Below, one piece after another: positions 18,713 to 31,723 of a stretch of DNA of 64,000 nucleotides (within the stretch, counting starts at the first letter, position 1; every line of letters begins with the position of its first letter). A program made the translations under genes and the position numbers. Source of the DNA: Dryomyza anilis (taxonomy: Eukaryota; Arthropoda; Insecta; Diptera; Dryomyzidae); the NCBI GenBank assembly GCA_951804985.1, contig OX638136.1, positions 8,435,852 to 8,499,851 of the forward strand, given 5' to 3'. The notes beneath the pieces are model-generated. The model was given only the letters and a program-made list of their open reading frames with translations. It was not told the DNA's origin and made no database searches.

Positions 18713-18713
18713 A
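18706..18713. other. Empty hAT-2 target GTTTCAGA, U1
   Basis: Uninterrupted GTTTCAGA followed by a poly-A run. In U4-U7 the foldback element sits exactly here, with this octamer on both sides. Confidence 0.85.
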
Positions 18714-20177
18714 AAAAAATAAATATGAATAATATATAAATAAATATAATGAATTCTTATACATGAAAAACAAAGTGCAATACTCTGTAATGGAAATTTA
18801 TTGGTATTTGAAATTGGTCATCTTCAAAAAATATCGTTGCTATAATTATTACAACTTTTTTTTTAATGTTTATGTATAAATGAAATTAAATCGAATTAAT
18901 GCGATAGGTGGTCGAATACGACCTTTTTGTTGTTAAAATGATAAAACGAAAAAAAGTAAAATCTTAAAAGAATAAAAAAAATCGTAAAATGGCAACTCTT
19001 AACATGCAAAGCTAAAACAAAACTTTAAATGCACCTTAAAGCACAAACCATAAATGCAACGATTTGCAGAAAAAACTGATTCTTGATATTTTTGCACTAT
19101 TTTTTTTATTGGAGTAAATTATTTCTATTATAATTAGATGTAATATACCCTATATTGAAAAAAAAAAAATAAACATGAATATTGTTAATTAAATATAATA
19201 CCTATAATTAAATAAAAAAAATATTTTTTTTTTTCATTAATGCTTATTTACAGATTACTCGTTTCAATTTTAATTGTTTTTTTTTGCACGCACTATCCTT
19301 GAGATAATTATTCCTAAGTATGATACAGTTTCTGATGTTTCTGTATAATTTTAATTATTTTTGGTTTATCTTTTGAACAGAGTTCCGAAAGTCACATAAA
19401 TGAATACACATAATGACTCAGTCATGCATAATCCGCATAAGTTAGAAAGCACACATTTAATTTTAGAACACACGACATGAGTGAGTAAGAGAAAAAAATC
19501 CGACTTACTCTCTACTCATAAATGGATAATCATCGGAGAGTAAAAACTTTACTACTCATGAGTGCTGTCTTCAACTCATTTATTTTTCTCCTCACGAGGG
19601 AGTAGCATTACGCATTTTATCTTTTTCTCATATTCATAAAAGTACAAGGCCAAATTGTATAAACATGGTGCTCATTTTTTGTATGTATGCAACGAGTAAG
19701 CGATGTTGCCATAATTCCCGATTTACATTGGCTGCATTCAGCGATCTCAACAGTTTCGAAATTGCCGTTTATAATTATTTAAGTTAAAATGTGATTGAAT
19801 GTCATCGAATGTTATCGATAACAAAACATGGATAGGTCTTATTTTATGAATGAAATAGCACAATGGAAAAAGTTATTTAAAATCAATCCCAAATGATCCG
19901 TCTTCCGTCTATGAATTAACACTCTCAAAGTCCACCATTTATGTGCACCATTATCACGTGCGCGTTCGGAAAAAATATTTTGAATTTAAATTTGTTTAAA
20001 ATTAGTTTTAAACTTAAAAACGTAGTTTTTTAACTGTCAATATTTAAGAATATTTCTTTTTTTGCCATATTTTTATTAATTTATGAACTCTCTTTCATAA
20101 ATGCACTAATGCCAAAAGCTACTCACAGCTCAGCCAACAAACTTTAAACAAATTCGCAACGTTTTTCCAATTAATTG

Positions 20178-20404
20178 AATTTTAGTGTGGTGAGTTTAAG
20201 TGTGGTGATTTTTAGTGTGGTGAGTTTTAGTGTGGTGAGTTTTAGTGTCGTGAGTTTTGGTGTGGTGAGTGTAAGTGTGGTGAGTTTTAGTGTGCTGAAT
20301 TTTAGTGTGGTGAATTATAGTGTGGTGGGTTTTAGTGTGGTGAATTTAAGGGTGAATTTTAGTGTTGTGAGTTTTAGTTTGGTTAGTTTTAGTGTGGTGA
20401 GTTT
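20178..20404 (+). repeat. 15-bp minisatellite, U2
   Basis: About 15 units, one fewer than U1 (a TGTGTTTTAGTGTGG unit is missing), with GTGCTG in one repeat. Confidence 0.9.
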
Positions 20405-20552
20405 GTTTTTCTTTTTCTTTCCTTTTTTTTGTTTTTCATTTAGTTTGGATTGTGGTTTTATGTGATTGCTTTTGTTTTTGTATTTTTGTTTTTGTTTTGT
20501 GCTTTTGCTTTTTTGTTTTAATTTTTTTTTTTTGTATTTGAGTTTTTTGTTT

Positions 20553-20790
20553 CATGTTCGTAGCTGGTGAAAGGGCCGAGTTATATCGTATTGAAAGTTT
20601 ATGATGTATGGGAGGTGCCACGCCTATTTATTCAATCCCGCCCATATATATCCTATCATTCCTTCCAGACCATACCGCATCTGTGGTAAAAATTTCAAGA
20701 AAATCGGATCAGCCGTTTAGACGGAGAAGCGGAACAAACGAACAAACAGATTTATTATATTAATAGGATTATAATTATATATATATAATG
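20553..20790 (+). mobile_element. Non-LTR or SINE-like 3' tail, U2
   Basis: Contains CCTATCATTCCTTCC, missing in U1, and lacks one of the CGTACAAA repeats near 20738. Confidence 0.5.
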
Positions 20791-21620
20791 ACGTCGCTGT
20801 TTTAAAAATCATGTAATATACATATAAATTTAGCAAAAATTAATCATGATATCCACAAAAAATAATAAAAATGATTTGGTATTTGTTATATATGATTATA
20901 GCAGGGAAAAAATGTTTGGATTTTTAATTCGCTTTTATTTGTTATAATACTTAGTAATTTAAAACGCGAGATATTTGCAAACCTTTTTTTCCCAAATTTT
21001 TTGACCACCTTATTGAAAGCTCTGTAAAAATGTTATTGGTTGTTATCTCATAAAATGATGCATAGAAAATTTTAAAACCCACATTTTAGAATGTTGCAGG
21101 TCATTTCCAATAATATGCTTGAACATTTGTTTGCATATTTGGATTTTTATTTGAGGTTTATGTCAATCGATAGGCACTTTAAAAACAAACATTTAATGCC
21201 TTTACGTAAATAATTTATCTTGTACATATAAAAAGTTATAGCAAAAACCAATATCAATTATATAATTTTACACAACATTTCAAAAATACCACAGATGGGA
21301 AGATTCCAACAGAAATGGCAACAATGATGCTAAACTTTGCAAGCCTGTACAGTGAGTAGATCAACGCATTCTCTTTGTCCTTGAACAAATATGAGTTGAC
21401 GAAAAGTGAGAGTTTGCATGTGTAATGCGGATGAAGAGGTGAAACGCAAAACTCTCTTGTGAGTAGCAAAATCTCTACTCACAAAACGCGACTCTCTTAT
21501 GAGTTGTGAGTTTGCCGTATATTTTCTAGCTACTCATGAGGTGAGTAGCAACGAGAAAAAAATATTTTGCAAAACTCATGAGTTTGAGTGAGCGTCGTGA
21601 GTGAGGATTTCCGAACTCTG

Positions 21621-21943
21621 CTTTTGAATAATAAAATTTGTAATGGAGGTTTAAATTTTTATATTGTTTAATTTCGCGCTATTCATGTCTTCATTAGAGT
21701 TTAATAATGGTTTGGGATCATCATGGTTTTTATTTTCAGGATTTACTGAAGATGATCAAGGTTGGGAGGGAAATAGTTGTTGCACTAACATCAATGCACA
21801 ACATGTGTGGAAGCGTTTTGACGGAAATACTTATCTCTTTGGCTTTAAAAATCTTTTACTTTTTGGAATGTTTCGGACATTTCAATCTATTTCTTTTGCA
21901 CACACATTTAAATATTTCTTGCTGTAGCAACGTGCGTCTTTAA
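21621..21943 (+). pseudogene. Exon-like segment E1, U2
   Basis: Open frame retained to 21943. Against U1 it has a Lys-to-Thr change (AAA to ACA) and TTTAAAA spacing changes. Mixed replacement differences argue against strong constraint. Confidence 0.35.
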
Positions 21944-23149
21944 GTGATTCGGAAGCAAGATCCCTACCCCGACTAGCTAGTGCTGGATTCTTTGCGTGCT
22001 TCCGCTTCCGGATACTTTTCAAATCCGTTTATATTTTCATATCGTTGCATGCTACAGAGAAGAGAATTTATTGTTTATCTTTGAGATAATTAGTCCTAAG
22101 TATGATACAATTTCTGATGTTTTTGTATAATTTTTAATTATTTTAGGTTTATCTATTGATTAATAAAATTTGTAATGGAGGTTTAAATTTGTATATTGTT
22201 AAATTTCGCTCTATTCATGTCTTAATTGGAGTTTAATAATGGTTTGCGATCATCATGGTAGGAAATACACATTGCATTGCGCTATTCATGTCTTAATTGG
22301 AGTTTAATAATGGTTTGCGATCATCATGGTAAGAAATACACATTGCATTTTGAGTTTGTGAAAACAGTCAGGCTTTCTACATTACATTGTACGCAGGAAA
22401 GTGAGCCCCTAGCAGGAAAAATCAGGCAGAAACATTTTATAGGAATTTCTGTTTTGAAATTTTAAAAATCATTTTAATAGTAGGCAACTGAAAGGGAAAT
22501 GTAGACTGCGAGTAGGAGGCAAACACATTGTATAGAATTTCTGTTTTAAAATTTTAAAAATTTGATCAACAAGTTGTCGACAGAAAATTTTATTCACATT
22601 AGTTCTGTTTTAAAGTTATGTTGTTTACAATAGCTGCGTTTTTTTCATAGTCGGTCTAAGCCGACTATAAATACCCTATACATATGTGTGGTTACCATTC
22701 AAAGTGGTATCATTTTTTTAAAAAGAGATGAATGCACGCCAATTAAATAAAATTGAAAAATTCAATTGGACCAATACACATACTGTGAATATATTTGTGG
22801 TATAACAAACAAAACACAACAAAAAGCACAAAAAATAAGTATTTTAATGTTGCGACATAAAAAATAAACAAAAAACAACGAAAATAAACATGAGCTTTCG
22901 ACCAACATTGTTTTAAATGTAAAGCATTTCAAACGCACAAACACTTAGGCATTTTCTTAATGTGTGCATTTGCCCTTCGTTGATCTAGATTATATGTTTA
23001 TGATCCCTACCATTTTGCTTCCTGATTATTGCCAGCCTGAGCCTACCATTTTACTTACACCTGTTTGGCTACCATACGTTACCTATGCCTGCCATTCCCC
23101 ACCAATTTTGTTTTTATGCTATTGTAGGGAACTGGTATGTTCAAACGAG

Positions 23150-23653
23150 TTTCATTGAAAGAGATACCTACATGACTTGGGGTCCAGACAAATTGAACCT
23201 GATCAAAATTGGAAACCTCAATACAGTTTAAAATTTCAACAATTAAATAATTATCAGATTTATGTTTTTCAAGTAATAAACAAGCCCCAAGACTATCAGT
23301 GAAAATAACAATATTTCTAAAACCATCCTCAGCCGCTATTAAAATAGCCCTTTTTATTGCAACTAATTCACCAGATACAGAGGAAATAGGATGACTTCAG
23401 AAGGTACATTTGATTTTTTTGAATTTAGAGTTTTTAAAAAGAATTGAATTTTTTTAGAAGTTTTAAAACAAATATTATAGTTTATGTTGTCAAAAATATT
23501 TTTGAATTTATTATATACAAAACCTAAACTTGTTTTAAGAGGAGGAGAATTTTGAATAGATAAAAAGAAATTATAATTTGAAAAAAGTAACTTAATAATT
23601 TCTTTTGCAGAAAGATAGATTGCACTTTCTTTAGGAGGATGCTCAGCAGCCAT
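23150..23653 (-). pseudogene. RNase H fragment, U2
   Basis: Same 504 bp and junctions as U1. The start of the frame reads AAEHPPKESAIYLSA, with two replacement changes in the otherwise conserved LPPKERAI motif. Confidence 0.8.
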
Positions 23654-23877
23654 AGATATCAGCATTCAATTACATATATAACAAAAACTATTTATTTTTG
23701 AAGTAACCCAATTTTGAAAGTTTCAAAAAAAAAAAACAAACAGACCTAATTTCAGTATAACAAAAGTTACAACTTAAAAACGATCACTTTACACTAAGAA
23801 AATTTGTGACAAAATTGAATTTTTTTGAAAAATTTTCAGAGATTAAAATTTGTATTCAAAGAATACATGAAAATTAA

Positions 23878-24548
23878 TAGCGCTATTCTGGCATTGTGAG
23901 CGCTCACAAGTCACATCTCAATGATAGGCATTTTTCTTGTTAGAATAATTGTGAAGAAAATCTCAAATTCTGGCAAAATCTAACAAAAAAAACTCTCAAG
24001 AAATCCCCCACACTGTGGGGAGGAGAGTTTCCCGTCATATTTTGAAGTTTTTCATCTGAATTAATTAAAAGTAAACAAAATCAAAATATTATAATTTCTT
24101 TTTTTTTTTGTGAAGTTTTTAAAACATATGCAAATAATAAGTGCATCAAAATAATTTAAATAGTGCTAATTAATTATTTTTATTTCATGAAATGCGGTTT
24201 CAGTGATTTGTTAATGGTGTGTAGTGTTAACGCAGCATCTTTTCATCAGGTGCAGCATTAAGTGTTTTACTTTGGACCGCCGATTGTATTTTTGTAATTT
24301 GGAAGCCTCCAATTGAACTCATTTACTAATTTAATAGCTCATATAAAATAAACAAGACGTTGTTGTTTATATGTAGTGATCTGATATTTTGTGCCTCACA
24401 AGTTTCCCAATTGTTGTGAGCCTCTCAGCGTCTCAATTTTTTGGCAGAATACGAAAACCTTTCAATTTGAGATTCACCCAAATTTTGGAGAGGTTTTTGA
24501 CGTAAACTTCTGTTATCAGAGTTTGTGATGAACGTCAGAATAGGGCTA
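23878..24548. mobile_element. MITE C, U2 copy
   Basis: 671 bp, with six bases (GTATAT) missing near 23967 relative to U1; TIRs and flanking TAA kept. Confidence 0.7.
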
Positions 24549-24786
24549 TAATTTTAAAATTTTGTTCTGATTTATGCATTCATTGTTTTTGAATTCTTTT
24601 TTGCCAAAAAAGAATTCAGACTGAAATGAATGCATTTTTCGATGAATACACTCATTTTGAAGGTTTGAAGCGTTTGTATTCCCATTATTTTGACAAAAAT
24701 GAATGCATTCATTTTGAATTCCCATTCTTTTCAATTTTGTAGATGAATGCATTCCCAAAAGAATGCATTCTTAAACAACTTTGCTC

Positions 24787-24797
24787 TGGTCACACTG
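24787..24797 (+). promoter_or_regulatory. Motif 1-like match, U2
   Basis: TGGTCACACTG in the same context as U1. Confidence 0.4.
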
Positions 24798-25224
24798 TGG
24801 GACCTACAGTTAATTGCCGAATCCGAACGGTGGGTGAGAGCTTTTCATGGGCAAGAATGGAATGGGTTAAAGAAAAGTAACTTCAGTTATGTTATCAAAT
24901 GAGTGCGTTAATTTGAAAAAGAAAAGAAGAGCAAATATATCGAATGTGCAAAAGAAAAAAATATTAAACGAAATTAAATGAGAAAATGTTGCCAAAGAAT
25001 AAGTTTGTCTCAAGAGGCATGTTGCGACACACACAAAATTCTCTCAAAACCCACACAAACTTCGTAGAATTTACAGGTCTGAGATTACTCTCGGAACGTT
25101 GAAAGATCTTTCAACCTTGGAGCATCATCAGGAGAATGTAAGTTGGTTCGCTCTTAATAACTCATATTGTATTACATTGTTTTTGGGTGTTACCAAAATC
25201 AAATAAAGTTAATTATTGTTTCAG
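24798..25224 (+). pseudogene. Gene fragment with exon-like E2, U2
   Basis: Exon candidate 25077-25137 with GTAAGT donor and TTTCAG at 25224; TGA second codon as in U1. Confidence 0.35.
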
Positions 25225-26687
25225 AAAAAAATAAATATGAATAATATATAAATAAATATAATGAATTCTTATACATGAAAAACAAAGTGCAATACTCTGT
25301 AATGGAAATTTATTGGTATTTGAAATTGGTCATCTTCAAAAAATATCGTTGCTATAATTATTACATCTTTTTTTTAATGTTTATGTATAAATGAAATTAA
25401 ATCGAATTAATGCGATATGTGGTCGAATACGACCTTTTTGTTGTTAAAATGATAAAACGAAAAAAAGTAAAATTTTAAAAGAATAAAAAAAATCGTGAAA
25501 TGGCAACTCTTAACATGCAAAGCTAAAACAAAACTTTAAATGCACCTTAAAGCACAAACCATAAATGCAACGATTTGCAGAAAAAACTGATTCTTGATAT
25601 TTTTGCACTATTTTTTTTATTGGAGTAAATTATTTCTATTATAATTAGATGTAATATACCCTATATTGAAAAAAAAAAAAATAAACATGAATATTGTTAA
25701 TTAAATAATACCTATAATTAAATAAAAAAAATATTTTTTTTTTCATTAATGCTTATTTACAGATTACTCGTTTCAATTTTAATTGTTTTTTTTTTGCACG
25801 CACTATCCTTGAGATAATTATTCCTAAGTATGATACAGTTTCTGATGTTTCTGTATAATTTTAATTATTTTTGGTTTATCTTTTGAACAGAGTTCCGAAA
25901 GTCACATAAATGAATACACATAATGACTCAGTCATGCATAATCCGCATAAGTTAGAAAGCACACATTTAATTTTAGAACACACGACATGAGTGAGTAAGA
26001 GAAAAAAATCCGACTTACTCTCTACTCATAAATGGATAATCATCGGAGAGTAAAAACTTTACTACTCATGAGTGCTGTCTTCAACTCATTTATTTTTCTC
26101 CTCACGAGGGAGTAGCATTACGCATTTTATCTTTTTCTCATATTCATAAAAGTACAAGGCCAAATTGTATAAACATGGTGCTCATTTTTTGTATGTATGC
26201 AACGAGTAAGCGATGTTGCCATAATTCCCGATTTACATTGGCTGCATTCAGCGATCTCAACAGTTTCGAAATTGCCGTTTATAATTATTTAAGTTAAAAT
26301 GTGATTGAATGTCATCGAATGTTATCGATAACAAAACATGGATAGGTCTTATTTTATGAATGAAATAGCACAATGGAAAAAGTTATTTAAAATCAATCCC
26401 AAATGATCCGTCTTCCGTCTATGAATTAACACTCTCAAAGTCCACCATTTATGTGCACCATTATCACGTGCGCGTTCGGAAAAAATATTTTGAATTTAAA
26501 TTTGTTTTAAATTAGTTTTAAACTTAAAAACGTAGTTTTTTAACTGTCAATATTTAAGAATATTTCTTTTTTTGCCATATTTTTATTAATTTATGAACTC
26601 TCTTTTATAAATGCACTAATGCCAAAAGCTACTCACAGCTCAGCCAACAAACTTTAAACAAATTCGCAACGTTTTTCCAATTAATTG

Positions 26688-26914
26688 AATTTTAGTGTGG
26701 TGAGTTTAAGTGTGGTGATTTTTAGTGTGGTGAGTTTTAGTGTGGTGAGTTTTAGTGTCGTGAGTTTTGGTGTGGTGAGTGTAAGTGTGGTGAGTTTTAG
26801 TGTGGTGAATTTTAGTGTGGTGAATTATAGTGTGGTGGGTTTTAGTGTGGTGAATTTAAGGGTGAATTTTAGTGTTGTGAGTTTTAGTTTGGTTAGTTTT
26901 AGTGTGGTGAGTTT
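26688..26914 (+). repeat. 15-bp minisatellite, U3
   Basis: Same repeat number as U2, without the GTGCTG variant. Confidence 0.9.
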
Positions 26915-27061
26915 GTTTTTCTTTTTCTTTCCTTTTTTTTGTTTTTCATTTAGTTTGGATTGTGGTTTTATGTAATTGCTTTTGTTTTTGTATTTTTGTT
27001 TTTGTTTTGTGCTTTTGCTTTTTTGTTTTTAAATTTTTTTTTGTATTTGAGTTTTTTGTTT

Positions 27062-27300
27062 CATGTTCGTAGCTGGTGAAAGGGCCGAGTTATATCGTAT
27101 TGAAAGTTTATGATGTATGGGAGGTGCCACGCCTATTTATTCAATCCCGCCCATATATATCCTATCATTCCTTCCAGACCATACCGCATCTGTGGTAAAA
27201 ATTTCAAGAAAATCGGATCAGCCGTTTAGACGGAGAAGCGGAACAAACGTACAAACGAACAAACAGATTTATTATATTAATAGGATTATAATTATATATA
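27062..27300 (+). mobile_element. Non-LTR or SINE-like 3' tail, U3
   Basis: Full set of CGTACAAACGAACAAAC repeats before the TTATTATATTAATAGG tail. Confidence 0.5.
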
Positions 27301-28131
27301 CATAATGACGTCACTGTTTTAAAAATCATGTAATATACGTATAAATTTAGCAAAAATTAATCATGATATCCACAAAAAATAATAAAAATGATTTGGTATT
27401 TGTTATATATGATTATAGCAGGGAAAAAATGTTTGGATTTTTAATTCGCTTTTATTTGTTATAATACTTAGTAATTTAAAACGCGAGATATTTGCAAACC
27501 TTTTTTTCCCAAATTTTTTGACCACCTTATTGAAAGCTCGGTAAAAATGTTATTGGTTGTTATCTCATAAAATGATGCATAGAAAATTTTAAAACCCACA
27601 TTTTAGAATGTTGCAGGTCATTTCCAATAATATGCTTGAACATTTGTTTGCATATTTGGAATTTTATTTGAGGTTTATGTCAATCGATAGGCACTTTAAA
27701 AACAAACATTTAATGCCTTTACGTAAATATTTTATCTTGTACCTATAAAAAGTTATAGCAAAAAACAATATCAATTATATAATTTTACACAACATTTCAA
27801 AAATACCACAGATGGGAAGATTCCAACAGAAATGGCAACAATGATGCTAAACTTTGCAAGCCTGTACAGTGAGTAGATCAACGCATTCTCTTTGTCCTTG
27901 AACAAATATGAGTTGACGAAAAGAGAGAGTTTGCATGTGTAATGCGGATGAAGAGGTGAAACGCAAAACTCTCTTGTGAGTAGCAAAATCTCTACTCACA
28001 AAACGCGACTCTCTTATGAGTTGTGAGTTTGCCGTATATTTTCTGGCTACTCACTCATGAAGTGAGTAGCAACGAGAAAAAAATATTTTGCAAATCTCAT
28101 GAGTTTGAGTGAGCGTGAGTGAGGAACTCTG

Positions 28132-28438
28132 CTTTTGAATAATAAAATTTTTAATGGAGGTTTAAATTTTTATATTGTTTAATTTCGCGCTATTCATGTC
28201 TTAATTAGAGTTTAATAATGGTTTGAGATCATCATGGTTTTTATTTTCAGGATTTACTGAAGATGATCAAGGTTGGGAGGGAAATAGTTGTTGCACTAAC
28301 ATCAATGCACAACATGTGTGGAAGCGTTTTGACGGAAATACTTATCTCTTTGGCTTTAAAAATCTTTTACTTTTTGGAATGTTTCGGACATTTCAATCAC
28401 ATTTAAATATTTCTTGCTGTAGCAACGTGCGTCTTTAA
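28132..28438 (+). pseudogene. Exon-like segment E1, U3
   Basis: A deletion near 28397 removes part of the hydrophobic stretch in frame; the C-terminal ISCCSNVRL is kept. Confidence 0.35.
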
Positions 28439-29644
28439 GTGATTCGGAAGCAAGATCCCTACCCCGACTAGCTAGTGCTGGATTCTTTGCGTGCTTCCGC
28501 TTCCGGATACTTTTCAAATCCGTTTATATTTTCATATCGTTGCATGCTACAGAGAAGAGAATTTTTTGTCTATCTTTGAGATAATTAGTCCTAAGTATGA
28601 TACAATTTCTGATGTTTTTGTATAATTTTTAATTATTTTAGGTTTATCTATTGATTAATAAAATTTGTAATGGAGGTTTAAATTTGTATATTGTTAAATT
28701 TCGCTCTATTCATGTCTTAATTGGAGTTTAATAATGGTTTGCGATCATCATGGTAGGAAATACACATTGCATTGCGCTATTCATGTCTTAATTGGAGTTT
28801 AATAATGGTTTGCGATCATCATGGTAAGAAATACACATTGCATTTTGAGTTTGTGAAAACAGTCAGGCTTTCTACATTACATTGTACGCAGGAAAGTGAG
28901 CCCCTAGCAGGAAAAATCAGGCAGAAACATTTTATAGGAATTTCTGTTTTGAAATTTTAAAAATCATTTTAATAGTAGGCAACTGAAAGGGAAATGTAGA
29001 CTGCGAGTAGGAGGCAAACACATTGTATAGAATTTCTGTTTTAAAATTTTAAAAGTTTGATCAACAAGTTGTCGACAGAAAATTTTATTCACATTAGTTC
29101 TGTTTTAAAGTTATGTTGTTTACAATAGCTGCGTTTTTTTCATAGTCGGTCTAAGCCGACTATAAATACCCTATACATATGTGTGGTTACCATTCAAAGT
29201 GGTATCATTTTTTTAAAAAGAGATGAATGCACGCCAATTAAATAAAATTGAAAAATGCAATTGGACCAATACATATACTGTGAATATATTTGTGGTATAA
29301 CAAACAAAACACAACAAAAAGCACAAAAAATAAGTATTTTAATGTTGCGACATAAAAAATAAACAAAAAACAACGAAAATAAACATGAGCTTTCGACCAA
29401 CATTGTTTTAAATGTAAAGCATTTCAAACGCACAAACACTTAGGCATTTTCTTAATGTGTGCATTTGCCCTTCGTTGATCTAGATTATATGTTTATGATC
29501 CCTACCATTTTGCTTCCTGATTATTGCCAGCCTGAGCCTACCATTTTACTTACACCTGTTTGGCTACCATACGTTACCTATGCCTGCCATTCCCCACCAA
29601 TTTTGTTTTTATGCTATTGTAGGGAACTGGTATGTTCAAACGAG

Positions 29645-30148
29645 TTTCATTGAAAGAGATACCTACATGACTTGGGGTCCAGACAAATTGAACCTGATCA
29701 AAATTGGAAACCTCAATACAGTTTAAAATTTCAACAATTAAATAATTATCAGATTTATGTTTTTCAAGTAATAAACAAGCCCCAAGACTATCAGTGAAAA
29801 TAACAATATTTCTATAACCATCCTCAGCCGCTATTAAAATAGCCCTTTTTATTGCAACTAATTCACCAGATACAGAGGAAATAGGATGACTTCAGAAGGT
29901 ACATTTGATTTTTTTGAATTTAGAGTTTTTAAAAAGAATTGAATTTTTTTAGAAGTTTTAAAACAAATATTATAGTTTATGTTGTCAAAAATATTTTTGA
30001 ATTTATTATATACAAAACCTAAACTTGTTTTAAGAGGAGGAGAATTTTGAATAGATAAAAAGAAATTATAATTTGAAAAAAGTAACTTAATAATTTCTTT
30101 TGCAGAAAGATAGATTGCTCTTTCTTTAGGAGGAAGCTCAGCAGCCAT
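29645..30148 (-). pseudogene. RNase H fragment, U3
   Basis: Start region as in U1 (LPPKERAI). One replacement near 29815 against U1 and U2. This is the last copy; U4-U7 lack the fragment. Confidence 0.8.
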
Positions 30149-30373
30149 AGATATCAGCATTCAATTACATATATAACAAAAACTATTTATTTTTGAAGTA
30201 ACCCAATTTTGGAAGTTTCAAAAAAAAAAAAACAAACAGACCTAATTTCAGTATAACAAAAGTTACAAATTAAAAACGATCACTTTACACTAAGAAAATT
30301 TGTGACAAAGTTGAAATTTTTTGAAAAATGTTCAGAGATTGAAATTTGTATTCAAAGAATACATGAAAATTAA

Positions 30374-31047
30374 TAGCGCTATTCTGGCATTGTGAGCGCT
30401 CACAAGTCACATCTCAATGATAGGCATTTTTCTTGTTAGAATAATTGTGAAGAAAATCTCAAATTCGTATTCTGGCAAAAATCTAACAAAAAAAACTCTC
30501 AAGAAATCCCCCACACTGTGGGGAGGAGAGTTTCCCGTCATATTTTGAAGTTTTTCATCTGAATTAATTAAAAGTAAACAAAATCAAAATATTATAAATT
30601 CTTTTTTTTGTGAAGTTTTTAAACATATGCAAATAATAAGTGCATCAAAATAATTTAAATAGTGCTAATTAATTATTTTTATTTCGTGAAATGCGGTTTC
30701 AGTGATTTGTTAATGGTGTGTAGTATTAACGCAGCATCTTTTCATCAGGTGCAGCATTAAGTGTTTTACTTTGGACCGCCGATTGTATTTTTGTAATTTG
30801 GAAGCCTCCAATTGAACTCATTTACTAATTTAATAGCTCATATAAAATAAACAAGACGATGTTGTTTATATGTAGTGATCTGATATTTTGTGCCTCACAA
30901 GTTTCCCAATTGTTGTGAGCCTCTCAGCGTCTCAATTTTTTGGCAGAATACGAAAACCTTTCAATTTGAGATTCACCCAAATTTTGGAGAGGTTTTTGAC
31001 GTAAACTTCTGTTATCAGAGTTTGTGATGAACGTCAGAATAGGGCTA
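30374..31047. mobile_element. MITE C, U3 copy
   Basis: Its left half resembles block I copies more than U1 or U2 do (TTCGTATTCTGGCAAAAATC), which suggests conversion or an older state. Confidence 0.7.
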
Positions 31048-31285
31048 TAATTTTAAAATTTTGTTCTGATTTATGCATTCATTGTTTTTGAATTCTTTTT
31101 TGCCAAAAAAGAATTCAGACTGAAATGAATGCATTTTTCGATGAATACACTCATTTTGAAGGTTTGAAGCGTTTGTATTCCCATTATTTTGACAAAAATG
31201 AATGCATTCATTTTGAATTCCCATTCTTTTCAATTTTGTAGATGAATGCATTCCCAAAAGAATGCATTCTTAAACAACTTTGCTC

Positions 31286-31296
31286 TGGTCACACTG
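31286..31296 (+). promoter_or_regulatory. Motif 1-like match, U3
   Basis: TGGTCACACTG upstream of the third gene-fragment copy. Confidence 0.4.
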
Positions 31297-31723
31297 TGGG
31301 ACCTACAGTTAATTGCCGAATCCGAACGGTGGGTGAGAGCTTTTCATGGGCAAGAATGGAATGGGTTAAAGAAAAGTAACTTTAGTTATGTTATCAAATG
31401 AGTGCGTTAATTTGAAAAAGAAAAGAAGAGCAAATATATCGAATGTGCAAAAGAAAAAAATATTAAACGAAATTAAATGAGAAAATGTTGCCAAAGAATA
31501 AGTTTGTCTCAAGAGGCATGTTGCGACACACACAAAATTCTCTCAAAACCCACACAAACTTCGTAGAATTTACAGGTCTGAGATTACTCTCGGAACGTTG
31601 AAAGATCTTTCAACCTTGGAGCATCATCAGGAGAATGTAAGTTGGTTCGCTCTTAATAACTCATATTGTATTACATTGTTTTTGGGTGTTACCAAAATCA
31701 AATAAAGTTAATTATTGTTTCAG
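31297..31723 (+). pseudogene. Gene fragment with exon-like E2, U3
   Basis: Exon candidate 31576-31636 with GTAAGT donor; TGA second codon. Confidence 0.35.

Larger units (their letters stand above)
12854..19377. repeat. Tandem macro-unit U1 (6524 bp)
   Basis: Contents: hAT-1 12854-15126; exon-like segment E1 15127-15449; segment D about 15600-15700; 71-bp duplication 15717-15858; B remnants 15903-16631; RNase H fragment 16632-17135; B tail 17136-17359; MITE C 17360-18036; GAATGCATTC cluster 18060-18262; gene fragment with exon-like E2 18286-18712; featureless AT-rich spacer 18713-19377 (poly-A and poly-T runs). It joins block I exactly at the hAT-1 terminus. Confidence 0.9.
19378..21620. mobile_element. 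hAT-1, U2 copy with intact 8-bp target duplication
   Basis: Flanked by CTTTTGAA on both sides (19370-19377 and 21621-21628). The left TIR is mutated to CAGAGTTCCGAAAG against the right end TTTCCGAACTCTG. Confidence 0.9.
19378..25887. repeat. Tandem macro-unit U2 (6510 bp)
   Basis: Same order as U1: hAT-1 19378-21620, E1 to 21943, segment D near 22090, B remnants about 22530-23149, RNase H 23150-23653, MITE C 23878-24548, GAATGCATTC cluster to about 24775, Motif 1-like site 24787-24797, gene fragment to 25224, AT-rich spacer 25225-25887 with nothing recognisable. Confidence 0.92.
25888..28131. mobile_element. hAT-1, U3 copy with 8-bp target duplication
   Basis: CTTTTGAA at 25880-25887 and 28132-28139. 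The right TIR has lost ATTTCCG (it ends GTGAGTGAGGAACTCTG), a change shared by all later units, so U3-U7 form one lineage. Confidence 0.9.
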
